From Ensifer adhaerens (GTDB lineage Bacteria > Pseudomonadota > Alphaproteobacteria > Rhizobiales > Rhizobiaceae): a DNA stretch of 64,000 nucleotides. This document shows positions 27,224 to 35,043 of the stretch, piece after piece (position 1 is the stretch's first letter; each line of letters opens with the position of its first letter). The notes below the pieces were generated by a model. The model was not told where the DNA came from. It did not search any database and saw only the letters and a program-made list of their open reading frames with translations. The position numbers and the translations under genes are program-made. The stretch is from NCBI RefSeq assembly GCF_001270265.1, contig NZ_LGAP01000026.1, positions 1 to 64,000 on the forward strand, in the 5' to 3' direction.

Positions 27224-27328
27224 TGCTGCATGTTTCCTTAAATCCTATTTGATTTAAGGATAAAAACATGCAGCGATTCAAAGTGCTACAGCGACCTTTG
27301 TGCGTCTGAAAAGACGCACGGCGCTGTA
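27224..27328 (-). repeat. RIME-like palindromic intergenic element, copy 3 (inverted)
   Basis: Same order and spacing as copy 2: AT-rich arms CTGCATGTTT / AAACATGCAG around a TTAAATC/GATTTAA core, then GC-rich arms TGCGTCT / AGACGCA. It lies between the EI24 gene and slyX, both on the plus strand. Confidence 0.78.
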
Positions 27329-27372
27329 TGTGTCGCCCTTCCGAATGGCCGCGACAGGACGGAGCAGCTGAA

Positions 27373-27582
27373 ATGAACAATGCCGAAGACCGCGTCACCC
27401 GCCTTGAAGAGACGGTGGCTCACCAGGCCAAGACGATCGAAGAGCTTTCCGATCAGCTTGCCGAGCAATGGAAGGTCGTGGAGCAGACGCGGGCAAAGCT
27501 CGACCGGCTGACGGAACGATTCCTCAGCCTCGAGGAGCAATCGATCGATGCGCCTCCGATCACCCGCCCGCCGCACTACTGA
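27373..27582 (+). CDS. slyX: SlyX family coiled-coil protein
   Basis: A 69-residue protein with an N-terminal heptad-patterned helix (DRVTRLEETVAHQAKTIEEL) and the Pro-rich tail APPITRPPHY characteristic of SlyX. Its function is unknown in all bacteria. The ATG at 27373 is used; an upstream in-frame ATG would extend into the RIME-like repeat. A strong terminator follows. Confidence 0.9.
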   Translation: MNNAEDRVTRLEETVAHQAKTIEELSDQLAEQWKVVEQTRAKLDRLTERFLSLEEQSIDAPPITRPPHY

Positions 27583-27611
27583 GGCGCGATATCAGCGTAG
27601 GCAAAAACAAA

Positions 27612-27643
27612 AAAGGCCGCCGTTCCTGCGAACGGCGGCCTTT
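27612..27643. terminator. Bidirectional terminator between slyX and the BMP gene
   Basis: A perfect 13-bp stem AAAGGCCGCCGTT / AACGGCGGCCTTT with a 6-nt loop has A and T runs on the two sides, so it can stop transcripts from both convergent genes. Confidence 0.85.
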
Positions 27644-27663
27644 CTGATCTCAGTCGGAAGCCC

Positions 27664-28656
27664 TTAGTAGGGGCAGGCTTCGTCGCTCATGTAGTCGTGA
27701 ACCTGGACCTTGCCGGCGATGATTTCGGCTTTCACCTTTTCCACGGCATCGTGCATTTCCGGGGTGACCAGGGCCTTGTTGTTGTCGTCGAGCGCGTAGC
27801 CGACGCCATCTTCCTTGAGGCCGAGGTTGGAGATGCCGAACTCGAACTTGTCGTTCTTGGCAGCCGTGAAGGCTTCGTAGACGGCGACGTCGACGCGCTT
27901 CAGCATCGAGGTCAGAACCTTGCCAGGCTGCAGGCCGTTCTGGTTGGAGTCGACGCCGATACCGAGCTTGCCGGCATCCGCAGCTGCCTGCAGGACGCCG
28001 ACGCCGGTGCCGCCAGCCGCGTGATAGACGACATCCGCGCCCTGGTCGATCTGCGACTTGGCGATTTCACCGCCCTTGACCGGATCGTTCCAGGCGTCCG
28101 GCGTCGTGCCGGTATAGGCTTCCAGGACCTTGATGTCGGCGCCGGTCGACTTGGCGCCGCCGACATAACCACAGGCGAACTTGTGGATCAGCGGAACGTC
28201 CATGCCGCCGATGAAGCTGACGGTCTTCGACTTCGAAGCGAGGCCGGCGAGAACGCCGACGAGGTAGGAGCCTTCCTGTTCCTTGAAGACGATCGATTTG
28301 ACGTTCGGCTTCTCGACGACCATGTCGATGATCGCGAACTTGATATCAGGATATTCTGGCGCGATCTTTTCGAGCGAGGCCGCCCAGTTGAAACCGGCCA
28401 TGACGATCGGGCTGTTGCCGTCGCTGGCGAAGCGGCGCAGGGCCTGCTCGCGCTGTGCGTCATTGGCGATTTCGAACTCGCGGTATTCGACGCCCGATTC
28501 GGTTTTGAACTTTTCGGCGCCGTTAAAGGCCGCTTCGTTGAACGATTTGTCGAACTTGCCGCCCAGATCGTAAATGATGGCCGGCTTGATGTCGGCGGCC
28601 AGAGCCGTCGCGGACATCATGGAAAAGGCAAAGAGACCGAGAATGGTTTTTTTCAT
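27664..28656 (-). CDS. BMP family ABC transporter substrate-binding protein (nucleoside type)
   Basis: A 330-residue periplasmic protein with signal peptide cleaved near ALA-A (about 20); no lipobox. The BMP (Med/PnrA) fold is shown by IYDLGGKFDKSFNEAAFNGAEKF, SIVFKEQEGSYLVGVLAGLASKS, FIGGMDVPLIHKFACGYVGG and GVDSNQNG. Members bind purine nucleosides or related compounds for ABC import. No permease or ATPase gene adjoins it, so it is an orphan here; partners may be elsewhere on the chromosome. The 5' flank (28657-28879) holds its promoter region and a GC hairpin but no other gene that I can see. Confidence 0.9.
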   Translation of the reverse strand: MKKTILGLFAFSMMSATALAADIKPAIIYDLGGKFDKSFNEAAFNGAEKFKTESGVEYREFEIANDAQREQALRRFASDGNSPIVMAGFNWAASLEKIAPEYPDIKFAIIDMVVEKPNVKSIVFKEQEGSYLVGVLAGLASKSKTVSFIGGMDVPLIHKFACGYVGGAKSTGADIKVLEAYTGTTPDAWNDPVKGGEIAKSQIDQGADVVYHAAGGTGVGVLQAAADAGKLGIGVDSNQNGLQPGKVLTSMLKRVDVAVYEAFTAAKNDKFEFGISNLGLKEDGVGYALDDNNKALVTPEMHDAVEKVKAEIIAGKVQVHDYMSDEACPY

Positions 28657-28879
28657 CGTGCAGCCCTGTTGTCGCTATTGATCTTATTGGGTCCTCCCGC
28701 CGGCCCCGAAAAAGGAGCCTGTCTGCGGAACCCACCCCCTTCTCCTTGGGGCTAGGGTGGCGCATCCTTGCACGGCCACGGCAAAAAAAACACTCAAAAT
28801 TTTTCGGATGGTAAAAATGCAAGCCTGGGCTGCCAGTGCCCGTAAGGCACCGGTTCTCTTGCGCTTTTGAGACTGGGGA

Positions 28880-28910
28880 CGGCGCCCGCGCCTGTGTGGC
28901 ACGGGCGCCG
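28880..28910 (-). terminator. Hairpin after msrA
   Basis: A perfect 9-bp stem CGGCGCCCG / CGGGCGCCG with a 13-nt loop lies 50 nt beyond the msrA stop. No clear T-run follows. Confidence 0.5.
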
Positions 28911-28960
28911 AGGTTGTGTTTATCCGCTTTCGCCACGTGGCCGGAAAGCGCGAGAACGAT

Positions 28961-29614
28961 TCAGCCGCCGATCGGGCAGCTGACGCCGGTGCCGCGCAGG
29001 CCGCAATAGCCGCTCGGGTTCTTCGCCAGATACTGCTGGTGGTAGTCCTCGGCAAAGTACAACGGGCCGGCCTTTTCGATTTCGGTGGTGATCTTGCCGG
29101 TATGACCCGATCGCTTCAGTGCGGCCTGAAAGGTGTCGCGCGCGGCCCTCGCCTCTTTCAGCTGCGCATCGTCATAGACATAGATGGCGGAGCGATAGGT
29201 CGTGCCGATATCGTTGCCCTGGCGCATGCCCTGGGTCGGATCGTGTTCTTCGAAGAGGGTCTTGAGCAGGCTCGACAAAGGAACCACCTTCGGGTCGTAG
29301 ACCACCAGCACCACCTCGGTGTGGCCGGTCAGCCCCGTGGTGGTTTCCTGGTAGGTGGGGTTCGGCGTCAGGCCGCCGGAATAGCCGGCCGCCGTGACGT
29401 AGACGCCGGGTATGTTCCAAAGCAGCCGTTCGGCGCCCCAGAAGCAGCCCATGCCGAGCAGGATCTTCTCCGTGCCTTCGGGATAGGGGCCTTTCAACGG
29501 GTGTCCGGAGACAAAATGGGTCGCGGCGGTCGGAATGGCGTCCTCGCGCCCGCGCAGTGCCGTCTGCGCGTCGGGCAGGATGGTCTTCTTGTTGAACATG
29601 TCGATCAGGAACAT
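28961..29614 (-). CDS. msrA: Peptide methionine-(S)-sulfoxide reductase
   Basis: About 217 residues. The catalytic Cys lies in the hallmark [11 protein letters not shown] (about 57), with [17 protein letters not shown] and [12 protein letters not shown] following; C-terminal Cys residues in [14 protein letters not shown] serve as recycling thiols. It repairs oxidised methionine using thioredoxin. No signal peptide, so cytosolic. The ATG at 29614 has an AAGGAG SD; a longer frame from 29710 lacks support. Together with the small membrane gene upstream (44 nt gap) it may be co-transcribed. Confidence 0.95.
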   Translation of the reverse strand: MFLIDMFNKKTILPDAQTALRGREDAIPTAATHFVSGHPLKGPYPEGTEKILLGMGCFWGAERLLWNIPGVYVTAAGYSGGLTPNPTYQETTTGLTGHTEVVLVVYDPKVVPLSSLLKTLFEEHDPTQGMRQGNDIGTTYRSAIYVYDDAQLKEARAARDTFQAALKRSGHTGKITTEIEKAGPLYFAEDYHQQYLAKNPSGYCGLRGTGVSCPIGG

Positions 29615-29658
29615 CACTAAAACTCCTTGTCGTCGACGCGGGCAGCGCCCCGGTATGG

Positions 29659-29976
29659 TCAGGCGGCGAAGCGGCCGGCTGCCGGCCGCTTCTTGTATCC
29701 GGCCATCCACAGAAGAAGGGCGAGAAGTGCCAGCACCGCAAAGGCGGGTTGCATCAAAAGCCAGTGCAGCATCGAGTGCCAGAGCGTCGGCCCGGTATCG
29801 GTACGCTGCGCGAACTGCACCCAGCTGGCCGTGTCGGCGCCGAGCGCTTCGAGATCGTCGCCGAGCGACGTCATCATCAGCTCGGATGCGGCGACGGACT
29901 GGATGGCATCGACAGCACCGGCAAGGACGGCCGCAAGCAGCACCACAAAGCTCGCCAGTCTCAGCACGAAACGCAT
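29659..29976 (-). CDS. Small uncharacterised membrane protein
   Basis: About 105 residues. An N-terminal helix ([24 protein letters not shown]) could be a signal or anchor, and a second helix near the C-terminus ([16 protein letters not shown]) is followed by the basic tail KKRPAAGRF. The middle contains [25 protein letters not shown], which looks like a periplasmic segment. This pattern recurs in small rhizobial proteins next to msrA, but I know no function. ATG at 29976 with GAGGG close before it. Confidence 0.65.
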   Translation of the reverse strand: MRFVLRLASFVVLLAAVLAGAVDAIQSVAASELMMTSLGDDLEALGADTASWVQFAQRTDTGPTLWHSMLHWLLMQPAFAVLALLALLLWMAGYKKRPAAGRFAA

Positions 29977-30230
29977 CGGTCCCTCATTCCTCAAATTCCA
30001 TCCTGCCAGGCAGAGCCGTCGCTCCCGTCTTGCGGCATCGGTTCGCCTTCAGGGCCAGCCGGCGAGATGGGGAGAATGCAGCAATCCGAGATGGCGTGGC
30101 GTCCAGTCGCCCCCCGAAGCGAGGCATCGAACAACGCCGCAGGAAGAGATAGGCCCCGTGTGCGACAAGCGCAATGGCGAACCGTTCGCTGCCAAGTTAC
30201 ACAAGATGTCAACAATCTGTCAGAAAGCAG
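29977..30230. other. Gene-free interval before the tRNA promoter
   Basis: No credible coding sequence, repeat or RNA was found in these 254 nt; short open frames here lack SD sequences. It contains the promoter of the minus-strand small membrane gene and leads into the tRNA promoter. Confidence 0.5.
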
Positions 30231-30258
30231 TTGATCCCGGGCAAATCATCGGTATATA
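30231..30258 (+). promoter_or_regulatory. Putative promoter of tRNA-Ser(GGA)
   Basis: TTGATC, 16-nt spacer, TATATA. It lies about 86 nt before the tRNA 5' end and is followed by a GC-rich CCCGCCC segment like the discriminator of stable-RNA promoters. Confidence 0.55.
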
Positions 30259-30344
30259 TCCCGCCCGTCCGCCGGTTCGCGCCGGATGACACGAAGGGCC
30301 TCGCCCTTCCCATCCAGCCGCATGACCATCGGCTGTTGACGGAT

Positions 30345-30434
30345 GGACAGGTGGCCGAGTGGTTGAAGGCGCACGCCTGGAACGCGTGTATACGTGAAAG
30401 CGTATCGAGGGTTCGAATCCCTCTCTGTCCGCCA
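30345..30434 (+). tRNA. tRNA-Ser (anticodon GGA)
   Basis: A 90-nt class II tRNA with a long variable arm (around 30390-30408). Acceptor arms GGACAG / CTGTCC pair, the anticodon stem CACGC/GCGTG encloses loop CTGGAAC with anticodon GGA at 30379-30381, the T arm is GAGGGTTCGAATCCCTC, and the 3' CCA is encoded. It reads serine UCC/UCU codons. The DNA to the right differs in character from the left flank. Confidence 0.97.
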
Positions 30435-30754
30435 TCTTTCCCATTTCGAAGCAGCTGAAATCACTTAAGTTTTCGACTTGCTGGCGCGTGCGCCCCACGC
30501 TTTACCCCACATTTCTTGCTGGACTTATTCGGCCCCGGCCGCACATCGCTGAACCGGTCACTGCCGCATCAGGGCTTTGATCCTGTCCCTGTTGACGCCC
30601 GCTATGGAGGCTTGAGGGCGTGGTCCGGTGGGAGGGGCCGGAATGGAATAGCCGTCCGGCATCACCGGAATATGCACATTACGATCAATGCCCACCGCGA
30701 GCATCCGTAATGACTGTCACTCAGCGGCATTGGATGCGCCCCCGCTTCACAAAT
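30435..30754. other. Gene-free interval downstream of tRNA-Ser
   Basis: These 320 nt hold no credible gene. Short frames on both strands lack SD sequences and family resemblance. The location directly 3' of a serine tRNA makes a decayed integration remnant possible, but no attachment-site duplication or integrase motif is visible. Confidence 0.45.
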
Positions 30755-30967
30755 CTAACAGTAATACACGCCGACCGCGCAGCGCCGTACCGTGCGCCGG
30801 GCCACACCGGCGACACTGACGGGGGTTAGCGGCCGTCCGACCCTGGCTTCGGCGGTACCGACAAAGCTGTATAAGCTCGGGACCGAGAACTCTGATCCAG
30901 CTTCCAGCCCGAACAATCCGACTATTCCGGTCAGCAGAACGATTTTCAGTTTTCGTGACACGGTCAT
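30755..30967 (-). CDS. Small secreted/anchored protein partnered with DUF2092 gene
   Basis: A 70-residue protein with an N-terminal hydrophobic helix (IVLLTGIVGLFGLEAG), then ARVGRPLTPVSVAGVARRTVRR and a Cys-containing C-terminus CAVGVYYC. The middle GRPLTPVSVAGVARR segment recurs in small proteins next to DUF2092 genes of related bacteria (from memory). Its start overlaps the DUF2092 stop by 4 bp, so translation is coupled. Function unknown; the two Cys near the end could anchor or crosslink it. Confidence 0.7.
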   Translation of the reverse strand: MTVSRKLKIVLLTGIVGLFGLEAGSEFSVPSLYSFVGTAEARVGRPLTPVSVAGVARRTVRRCAVGVYYC

Positions 30968-31770
30968 TTGGTGCCTCCTACGGCAAAGTGATCGGGAAGT
31001 TCATCGATGTTTACAAGTTTCTTCGGGTCGTCGACCTGCTTGGCGTCAGTCGAATTCTTAAAGCCGAAATCCTCCGCAACGACGTCCGTGCCGGTCTTCC
31101 AGTCGCTGATCTGGACGCTGTATTGCGGCCCTTGGTCAACCTGAGTGGAAGTGATGACATATCTGCAGGGATAGGGTTGCTCGCCCTGTGCGATCCATAT
31201 CTGCCAGTCAACTTCCTTGGTCCGAAACGCAAGATGATCGCACTCGGTGCCGCCAATCACACCGCTGCCAAGGTCCTTCACGTCGATGACGTCACGCATC
31301 AACTCCTCGTAGACATTTGTCAGGAGGAGATCAGCGCCAGGGACGGGCCTTTGGTACTTGTTTCTCAACTCGTCGATCAGATGATCGATTGTCCCGGGCA
31401 CCTCGACCTGCGTGTAGAGGTTGTCATCCTTGCCGAGCAGCGTCAGGGTCTTTCCGTCGAAAGTCATCTCGACATTGGCAAATCCGCCGGAGCGCGTGGC
31501 GCGGAACTTGTCTGGCCGGCCGATTTCAACCTTGCCCGAGCTCGCCAGCAGCAGCTTCTGATGGTCCTTGGTGACGACCTCAAAATTGGTATCGTAGGCG
31601 AATGAAATGGCCTTTTGCCCCGCCAGATAGTCGGACATTGCCTTGAGCAGGCCCTTGGCCTCCGCCTCGCCAGCCCTCGCACTCGTCCCGGACACAATGA
31701 TCAGCGTCAGCGCCGCCGACGTAAGGGCTGTCACAGTAAACTGCTTCGCTTTTCGAGCTGCGTTCTTCAT
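30964..31770 (-). CDS. DUF2092 family secreted protein (LolA/LppX-like fold likely)
   Basis: About 268 residues with a signal peptide (AALTLIIVSGTSARA). The mature part has EAKGLLKAMSDYLAGQKAISFAYDTNFEVVTKDHQKL, then beta-rich repeats (SGKVEIGRPDKFRATRSGGF, EMTFDGKTLTLLGKDDNLYTQVE), as in DUF2092 proteins, which resemble LolA-type lipid-binding half barrels. It likely works in the periplasm. The ATG at 31770 is preceded by GGGAGG; a longer frame from 31818 is unlikely. Translationally coupled to the 70-residue partner. Confidence 0.85.
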   Translation of the reverse strand: MKNAARKAKQFTVTALTSAALTLIIVSGTSARAGEAEAKGLLKAMSDYLAGQKAISFAYDTNFEVVTKDHQKLLLASSGKVEIGRPDKFRATRSGGFANVEMTFDGKTLTLLGKDDNLYTQVEVPGTIDHLIDELRNKYQRPVPGADLLLTNVYEELMRDVIDVKDLGSGVIGGTECDHLAFRTKEVDWQIWIAQGEQPYPCRYVITSTQVDQGPQYSVQISDWKTGTDVVAEDFGFKNSTDAKQVDDPKKLVNIDELPDHFAVGGTK

Positions 31771-31921
31771 CGAACTATGCCTCCCATTGGTTCCATGCAT
31801 TCGCCGACCTTTAATCATGACGACATGGTCTCCGAACGGAAGAACACTACGCGATGTCGGGAAGTAAGACCCGTAACCTCTGGTATCTTACGGGCGGCTC
31901 GCCGCTCTGCATCGTGTGCCG

Positions 31922-32251
31922 TCAAGGCGGCGACGGCCAGTCCGCCACTTCCGGGCTGCCAACTATTCGCTCCAGTTGGGCTCGGATATCCTCGTTAGCA
32001 GGCGGCGTTAGCGAGGCGCCGATCTGGAGGATGAGCGTCGCGGTGTTGACGAGCCAGCCGGGTGAAAGGCCGAACCCTTCCATGATGGCGACGTTGGCGC
32101 TGAAATCGAACAGCTTGGCGAGGCCGCTCGATCAGAAGATGAGGGTGAGCAGCACCCGGGCCAGCAGGTCGAAAGCGCGTGCGTCCAATATGCTTGCGAT
32201 GATGCTCGGCGTGCTTACAGTCTCAGTCTCAACTTGATTTTCGAGGTTCAC
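31922..32251 (-). pseudogene. Broken doxX-like gene (nonsense codon and truncated 3' end)
   Basis: From a GTG at 32251 (GGGGG SD six nt before it) the minus strand encodes a typical DoxX N-terminus with FDLLARVLLTLIF. A TGA at 32134-32132 then stands where DoxX proteins have Trp, and the same frame continues SSGLAKLFDFSANVAIME and LVNTATLILQIGASL. After that the resemblance stops and the frame ends at 31922, so the last one or two helices are missing. Thus one in-frame stop plus loss of the 3' half; the gene is almost certainly inactive. Confidence 0.75.
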
Positions 32252-32445
32252 GTCGGCCCCCTTTTGTAACGTGACGCCTTTGTAAAACCTCAACTACGGT
32301 TGAGATCAAGCGATGCCCCGGTGTGACAAATTGGCTCCGGCACTGTCGCTTCCGGGCCCCAGAGCACCGATGTGCACAGCGCTTGTCCGTGCGATCGCGC
32401 GGGCGTCGGTGCGGCGCTGGTGGCGGCTAAATAGTTATCCATTGC

Positions 32446-32472
32446 GCTAAGTGTTTCAGCGTGATACTTAGC
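32446..32472 (+). promoter_or_regulatory. Inverted repeat before arsR-type gene
   Basis: Arms GCTAAGT and ACTTAGC are separated by 13 nt and end 4 bp before the regulator start. Position and symmetry fit an autoregulatory operator for the winged-helix protein. Confidence 0.45.
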
Positions 32473-32475
32473 CTT

Positions 32476-32814
32476 ATGGAACAGTATTCGAACCCTTTGG
32501 ACGGAATTTTTCAGGCCCTGGCTGATCCGACGCGCCGCGCCGTGCTGGCAAGGCTCGGCAGCGGCTCTGCCAGTATCAGCGATCTGGCGAAGCCGTTCGA
32601 CATGGCGCTGCCGTCGTTCATGAAACACATCCACTTTCTCGAAGGCAACGGGCTGATCCGCACGGAGAAGCAGGGCAGGGTGCGCACATGCACCATCGAG
32701 AAGGGCCGGTTTGCCGCCATCGAAGCGTGGATGTCGGCGCAGCGCGCGCTTTGGGAAGGCCGCACCGATCGGCTGGAGCAGTTCGTGACATCCGCTGAGA
32801 ACAAGGAGAAATGA
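32476..32814 (+). CDS. ArsR family winged-helix regulator (AHSA1-linked type)
   Basis: A 112-residue regulator. Core: GIFQALADPTRRAVLARL, SISDLAKPFDMALPSFMKHIHFLEGNGLIRTEKQGRVRTCTIE, the typical ArsR helix-turn-helix and wing. It lacks the CVC metal site of arsenic sensors, and belongs to the metal-independent group found with SRPBCC genes. It overlaps the next gene's SD (1 nt gap), so the trio is an operon. ATG at 32476 is chosen; a GTG 15 nt upstream lies inside the inverted repeat. Confidence 0.92.
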   Translation: MEQYSNPLDGIFQALADPTRRAVLARLGSGSASISDLAKPFDMALPSFMKHIHFLEGNGLIRTEKQGRVRTCTIEKGRFAAIEAWMSAQRALWEGRTDRLEQFVTSAENKEK

Positions 32815-32815
32815 C

Positions 32816-33295
32816 ATGATCCGCTCTGCCAATCCCGATCTCGACCTGACGATATCGCGCCTGATCAAGGCGCCGCGGTCGGTGATCTGGAATGCCTGGA
32901 CCGATCCTGCCAGCTTCGAGCAATGGTGGGTTCCGGCGCCGGCCAGATGCAAGGTGGTCGAGATGGACCTGCGGCCGGGCGGCGCCTTCGTCACCCGGAT
33001 CAGTGAAGGCGGCGGCGCGTTTGCGCCGCATCTGGATGCCTGCTTCCTAGCGGTCGACGACCACGAGCGCATCGTCTTCACCAACTCGCTGGTCGCGGGG
33101 TGGCGCCCGGCCGAAAACCCTTTCATGACGGCGGTCATCACGCTCAAGGATCATCCTGAGGGCACGGACTATGCCGCCCACGTCATGCACAAGAGCAATG
33201 CCGACCGAAACATGCACGAGGAGATGGGTTTCCACGATGGCTGGGGCACGGTCATCGAGCAGCTCGCCCGGCTCGTGGAGGGCAGAACCCAGTAG
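32816..33295 (+). CDS. SRPBCC/AHSA1 domain protein
   Basis: A 159-residue START-like protein with the AHSA1 signature: ISRLIKAPRSVIWNAWTDPASFEQWW, VVEMDLRPGGAFVTRI and the C-terminal HEEMGFHDGWGTVIEQLARLV. Such proteins bind small hydrophobic ligands in a deep cavity. Its gene sits between an ArsR regulator and a RibD/DHFR-like gene, a frequent rhizobial trio, perhaps for detoxification. AAGGAG SD before ATG 32816. Confidence 0.9.
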   Translation: MIRSANPDLDLTISRLIKAPRSVIWNAWTDPASFEQWWVPAPARCKVVEMDLRPGGAFVTRISEGGGAFAPHLDACFLAVDDHERIVFTNSLVAGWRPAENPFMTAVITLKDHPEGTDYAAHVMHKSNADRNMHEEMGFHDGWGTVIEQLARLVEGRTQ

Positions 33296-33308
33296 AGGAG
33301 GCGCGGGC

Positions 33309-33932
33309 ATGCGCAAGATTGTCCTGCAGATGATGATGACGCTCAACGGGCGCCTGGATGATCCGCTGGCCTGGATCGGCAGTGTCGGCGACGACCAGTA
33401 CCGGGCGATCGACCGGCTCTATGCCACCTATGATACCGTGCTCGTCGGGCGCGTGACCTACGAGGAAATGGCGTCCTATTGGCCGGGCGCCCTGTCGGAA
33501 GACGTTGGAACCGAAACCAACCGCAAGATGGCGCGGCGGATGAACGACTATCGCAAGCTGGTCTTTACGCGTTCAGGGTCCGAGAAGCCGACCGAATGGA
33601 ACAATGTCGAGCAGGTCGTCGCCGCAGACGATGAGGCGCTTGCCGCCTATCTCCGGCAGCTGAAAGCGCAGCCGGGCGGCGATATTCACCTCTCCGGCGG
33701 CGCCAGCCTCGCCCAGACTGTCATCGGACTTGGTCTCGTCGATGCGTTCCACTTCTTCGTTTATCCCGTCACGTCCCCCGGTTCTGCCTGGTTCGGTGAG
33801 CTTCCCCAAAGATATGATCTGCGGTTGATGGGCGCGGATACCTATGACAACGGCGTCGTCGGCTTGCACTACGAACCGCTCAAGTGCGAGAACGCGGAGC
33901 GGGCAGGCAGTTTTTCCGAGCTGCTCGTCTAA
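33309..33932 (+). CDS. Dihydrofolate reductase / RibD C-terminal-like protein
   Basis: A 207-residue protein of the RibD_C (PF01872) superfamily. N-terminal VLQMMMTLNGRLDD, nucleotide-contact VLVGRVTYEEMASYW and the late GGDIHLSGGASLAQTVIGLGLVDAFHFFVYPV segment are typical of the YyaP/YqjY-like group. It presumably reduces a small molecule with NADPH; it is neither FolA nor full RibD. Third gene of the ArsR operon, 13 nt after AHSA1, with a GAGGAGG SD. Confidence 0.88.
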   Translation: MRKIVLQMMMTLNGRLDDPLAWIGSVGDDQYRAIDRLYATYDTVLVGRVTYEEMASYWPGALSEDVGTETNRKMARRMNDYRKLVFTRSGSEKPTEWNNVEQVVAADDEALAAYLRQLKAQPGGDIHLSGGASLAQTVIGLGLVDAFHFFVYPVTSPGSAWFGELPQRYDLRLMGADTYDNGVVGLHYEPLKCENAERAGSFSELLV

Positions 33933-33993
33933 CCGCCTGTCTAACCATGGGAGCAGCCACACGCCGGCCGTGGCCCGAACGATCGATCGCGCC

Positions 33994-34923
33994 TCAGTGC
34001 CCGTCTTCCAGCGCAGCCTTCAGTCGGTCGTAGGTCGGAGCAAGCGCGCGCAAGGCGTCGGCCGCGGCAGTATCCTTGCGCACGACCAGCGGGTGCTGCA
34101 TCGCGCCGATGTGCCGTGCCTGCTCGTCTGCGATGCGGGCCGCCTCTTGGTAACCTGCCCGTGCGAGGCAGGCGGCCGCATCGGCTGCCCGTCTGGCGCC
34201 GACACGGACGGCGAAGTGGATCAGATGCGCGCGTAGTCCCTTGTCGCAACCGGTCTCGATGCGTGCGGCGAGCGTTTCGGCTGCTTCGGCATTGCCAAGG
34301 GTTCCCGGAGGAACAGGCAGGTCCGTCTCCATCGACAGCCAGTGGATCGCAGCCGGGATTGATGCCCGTATCGTCTCGATCTCCGACATCTCGGCGATAC
34401 GGGTAAAACCGGTCCGCATCGTATAGGCGTCACCATAGCTCAGCGTGTCGGCGCGCCAGGCGGCCATGAAGTTGGCGATCGGCAGGCGCGCGTAGGGATA
34501 ACCCTGTGGGTCGTGCATCAGCACGCTGTCCTCGTCCATGTCGAGCACCACGACATAGTGGTCGGCATCGATCGGTCCGCTCATGCCCGGCTGGTGCCGG
34601 AGATGCCCCATCTCGACGGGGCCGATCCAGACCGGCCCGTCCTTGAGTGCGGAGCGCAGGCGGGAAAGCGCGTCGTCCGCATCGCCACCCTTGCTGACCG
34701 TCGATGTCCAGCCGAGCGCCGTAAGGGCGCCGTCGAATCCGGCTTCCGGATCCCAGCCATAGGGGTCGAAGAACGGCAGGGTACCGCCGATCAGCTGCAT
34801 GCCGAACGGGCTGCCGGTGGCAAATTCGATCGCCGCGGTGGAGGGTGCCTGCGCGCCGAACATCATGGCAAACGAGTTTGCGTAACAATAGGGGCCGGAG
34901 CCCGTATAGGAAAAATGCATCAT
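33994..34923 (-). CDS. BtrH-like (C39/papain-fold) protein
   Basis: About 309 residues. The N-terminus FSYTGSGPYCYANSFAMMFG puts a Cys (about 13) in the position of the BtrH_N domain nucleophile. A His in GPIDADHYVVVLDMD and an Asp in VLMHDPQGYPYARLP complete a papain-like triad. The second half is an alpha-helical domain with SMETDLPVPPGTLG and Ala-rich repeats, as in DUF4872-type tails. BtrH transfers an acyl group in butirosin synthesis; here no biosynthetic genes adjoin. ATG at 34923 (34920 also possible) behind AGGAC. Downstream of the MerR gene with a palindromic repeat in the gap, so perhaps controlled by it. Confidence 0.75.
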   Translation of the reverse strand: MMHFSYTGSGPYCYANSFAMMFGAQAPSTAAIEFATGSPFGMQLIGGTLPFFDPYGWDPEAGFDGALTALGWTSTVSKGGDADDALSRLRSALKDGPVWIGPVEMGHLRHQPGMSGPIDADHYVVVLDMDEDSVLMHDPQGYPYARLPIANFMAAWRADTLSYGDAYTMRTGFTRIAEMSEIETIRASIPAAIHWLSMETDLPVPPGTLGNAEAAETLAARIETGCDKGLRAHLIHFAVRVGARRAADAAACLARAGYQEAARIADEQARHIGAMQHPLVVRKDTAAADALRALAPTYDRLKAALEDGH

Positions 34924-34938
34924 GATCGTCTGTCCTGT

Positions 34939-35043
34939 TAGAGCATTTTCAGGAAAAATGCGGAGCGGCTTTCCGTCAGGAAATGCTTGAAAATAAAGAG
35001 ATAGAGCGTTTCCACGACTCTGTTTAAGGCAGAAGCGCTCTAG
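34939..35043. repeat. CTAG/TTAG-bounded palindromic element, family 2, full copy
   Basis: About 105 bp starting TAGAGCATTTTC and ending GCGCTCTAG, with two hairpins: GCATTT..CGGAAAGC-type arms in the first half and TAGAGCGTTT / AGAAGCGCTCTA in the second. The outer ends are inverted (TAGAGC...GCTCTA). The right end overlaps the stop codon of the MerR gene. A half copy lies at 42302-42356. Such elements are common in Rhizobiaceae genomes (from memory). Confidence 0.75.

Noticed and set aside
30435-30754. Possible insertion-sequence or integrase remnant after tRNA-Ser
   Set aside because: A short minus-strand string (GVNRDRIKALMRQ) vaguely recalls IS3 transposases but is too short and has no flanking support.
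31854-32237. A 127-codon plus-strand frame
   Set aside because: It is the antisense of the broken doxX; the minus-strand reading has the real protein similarity.
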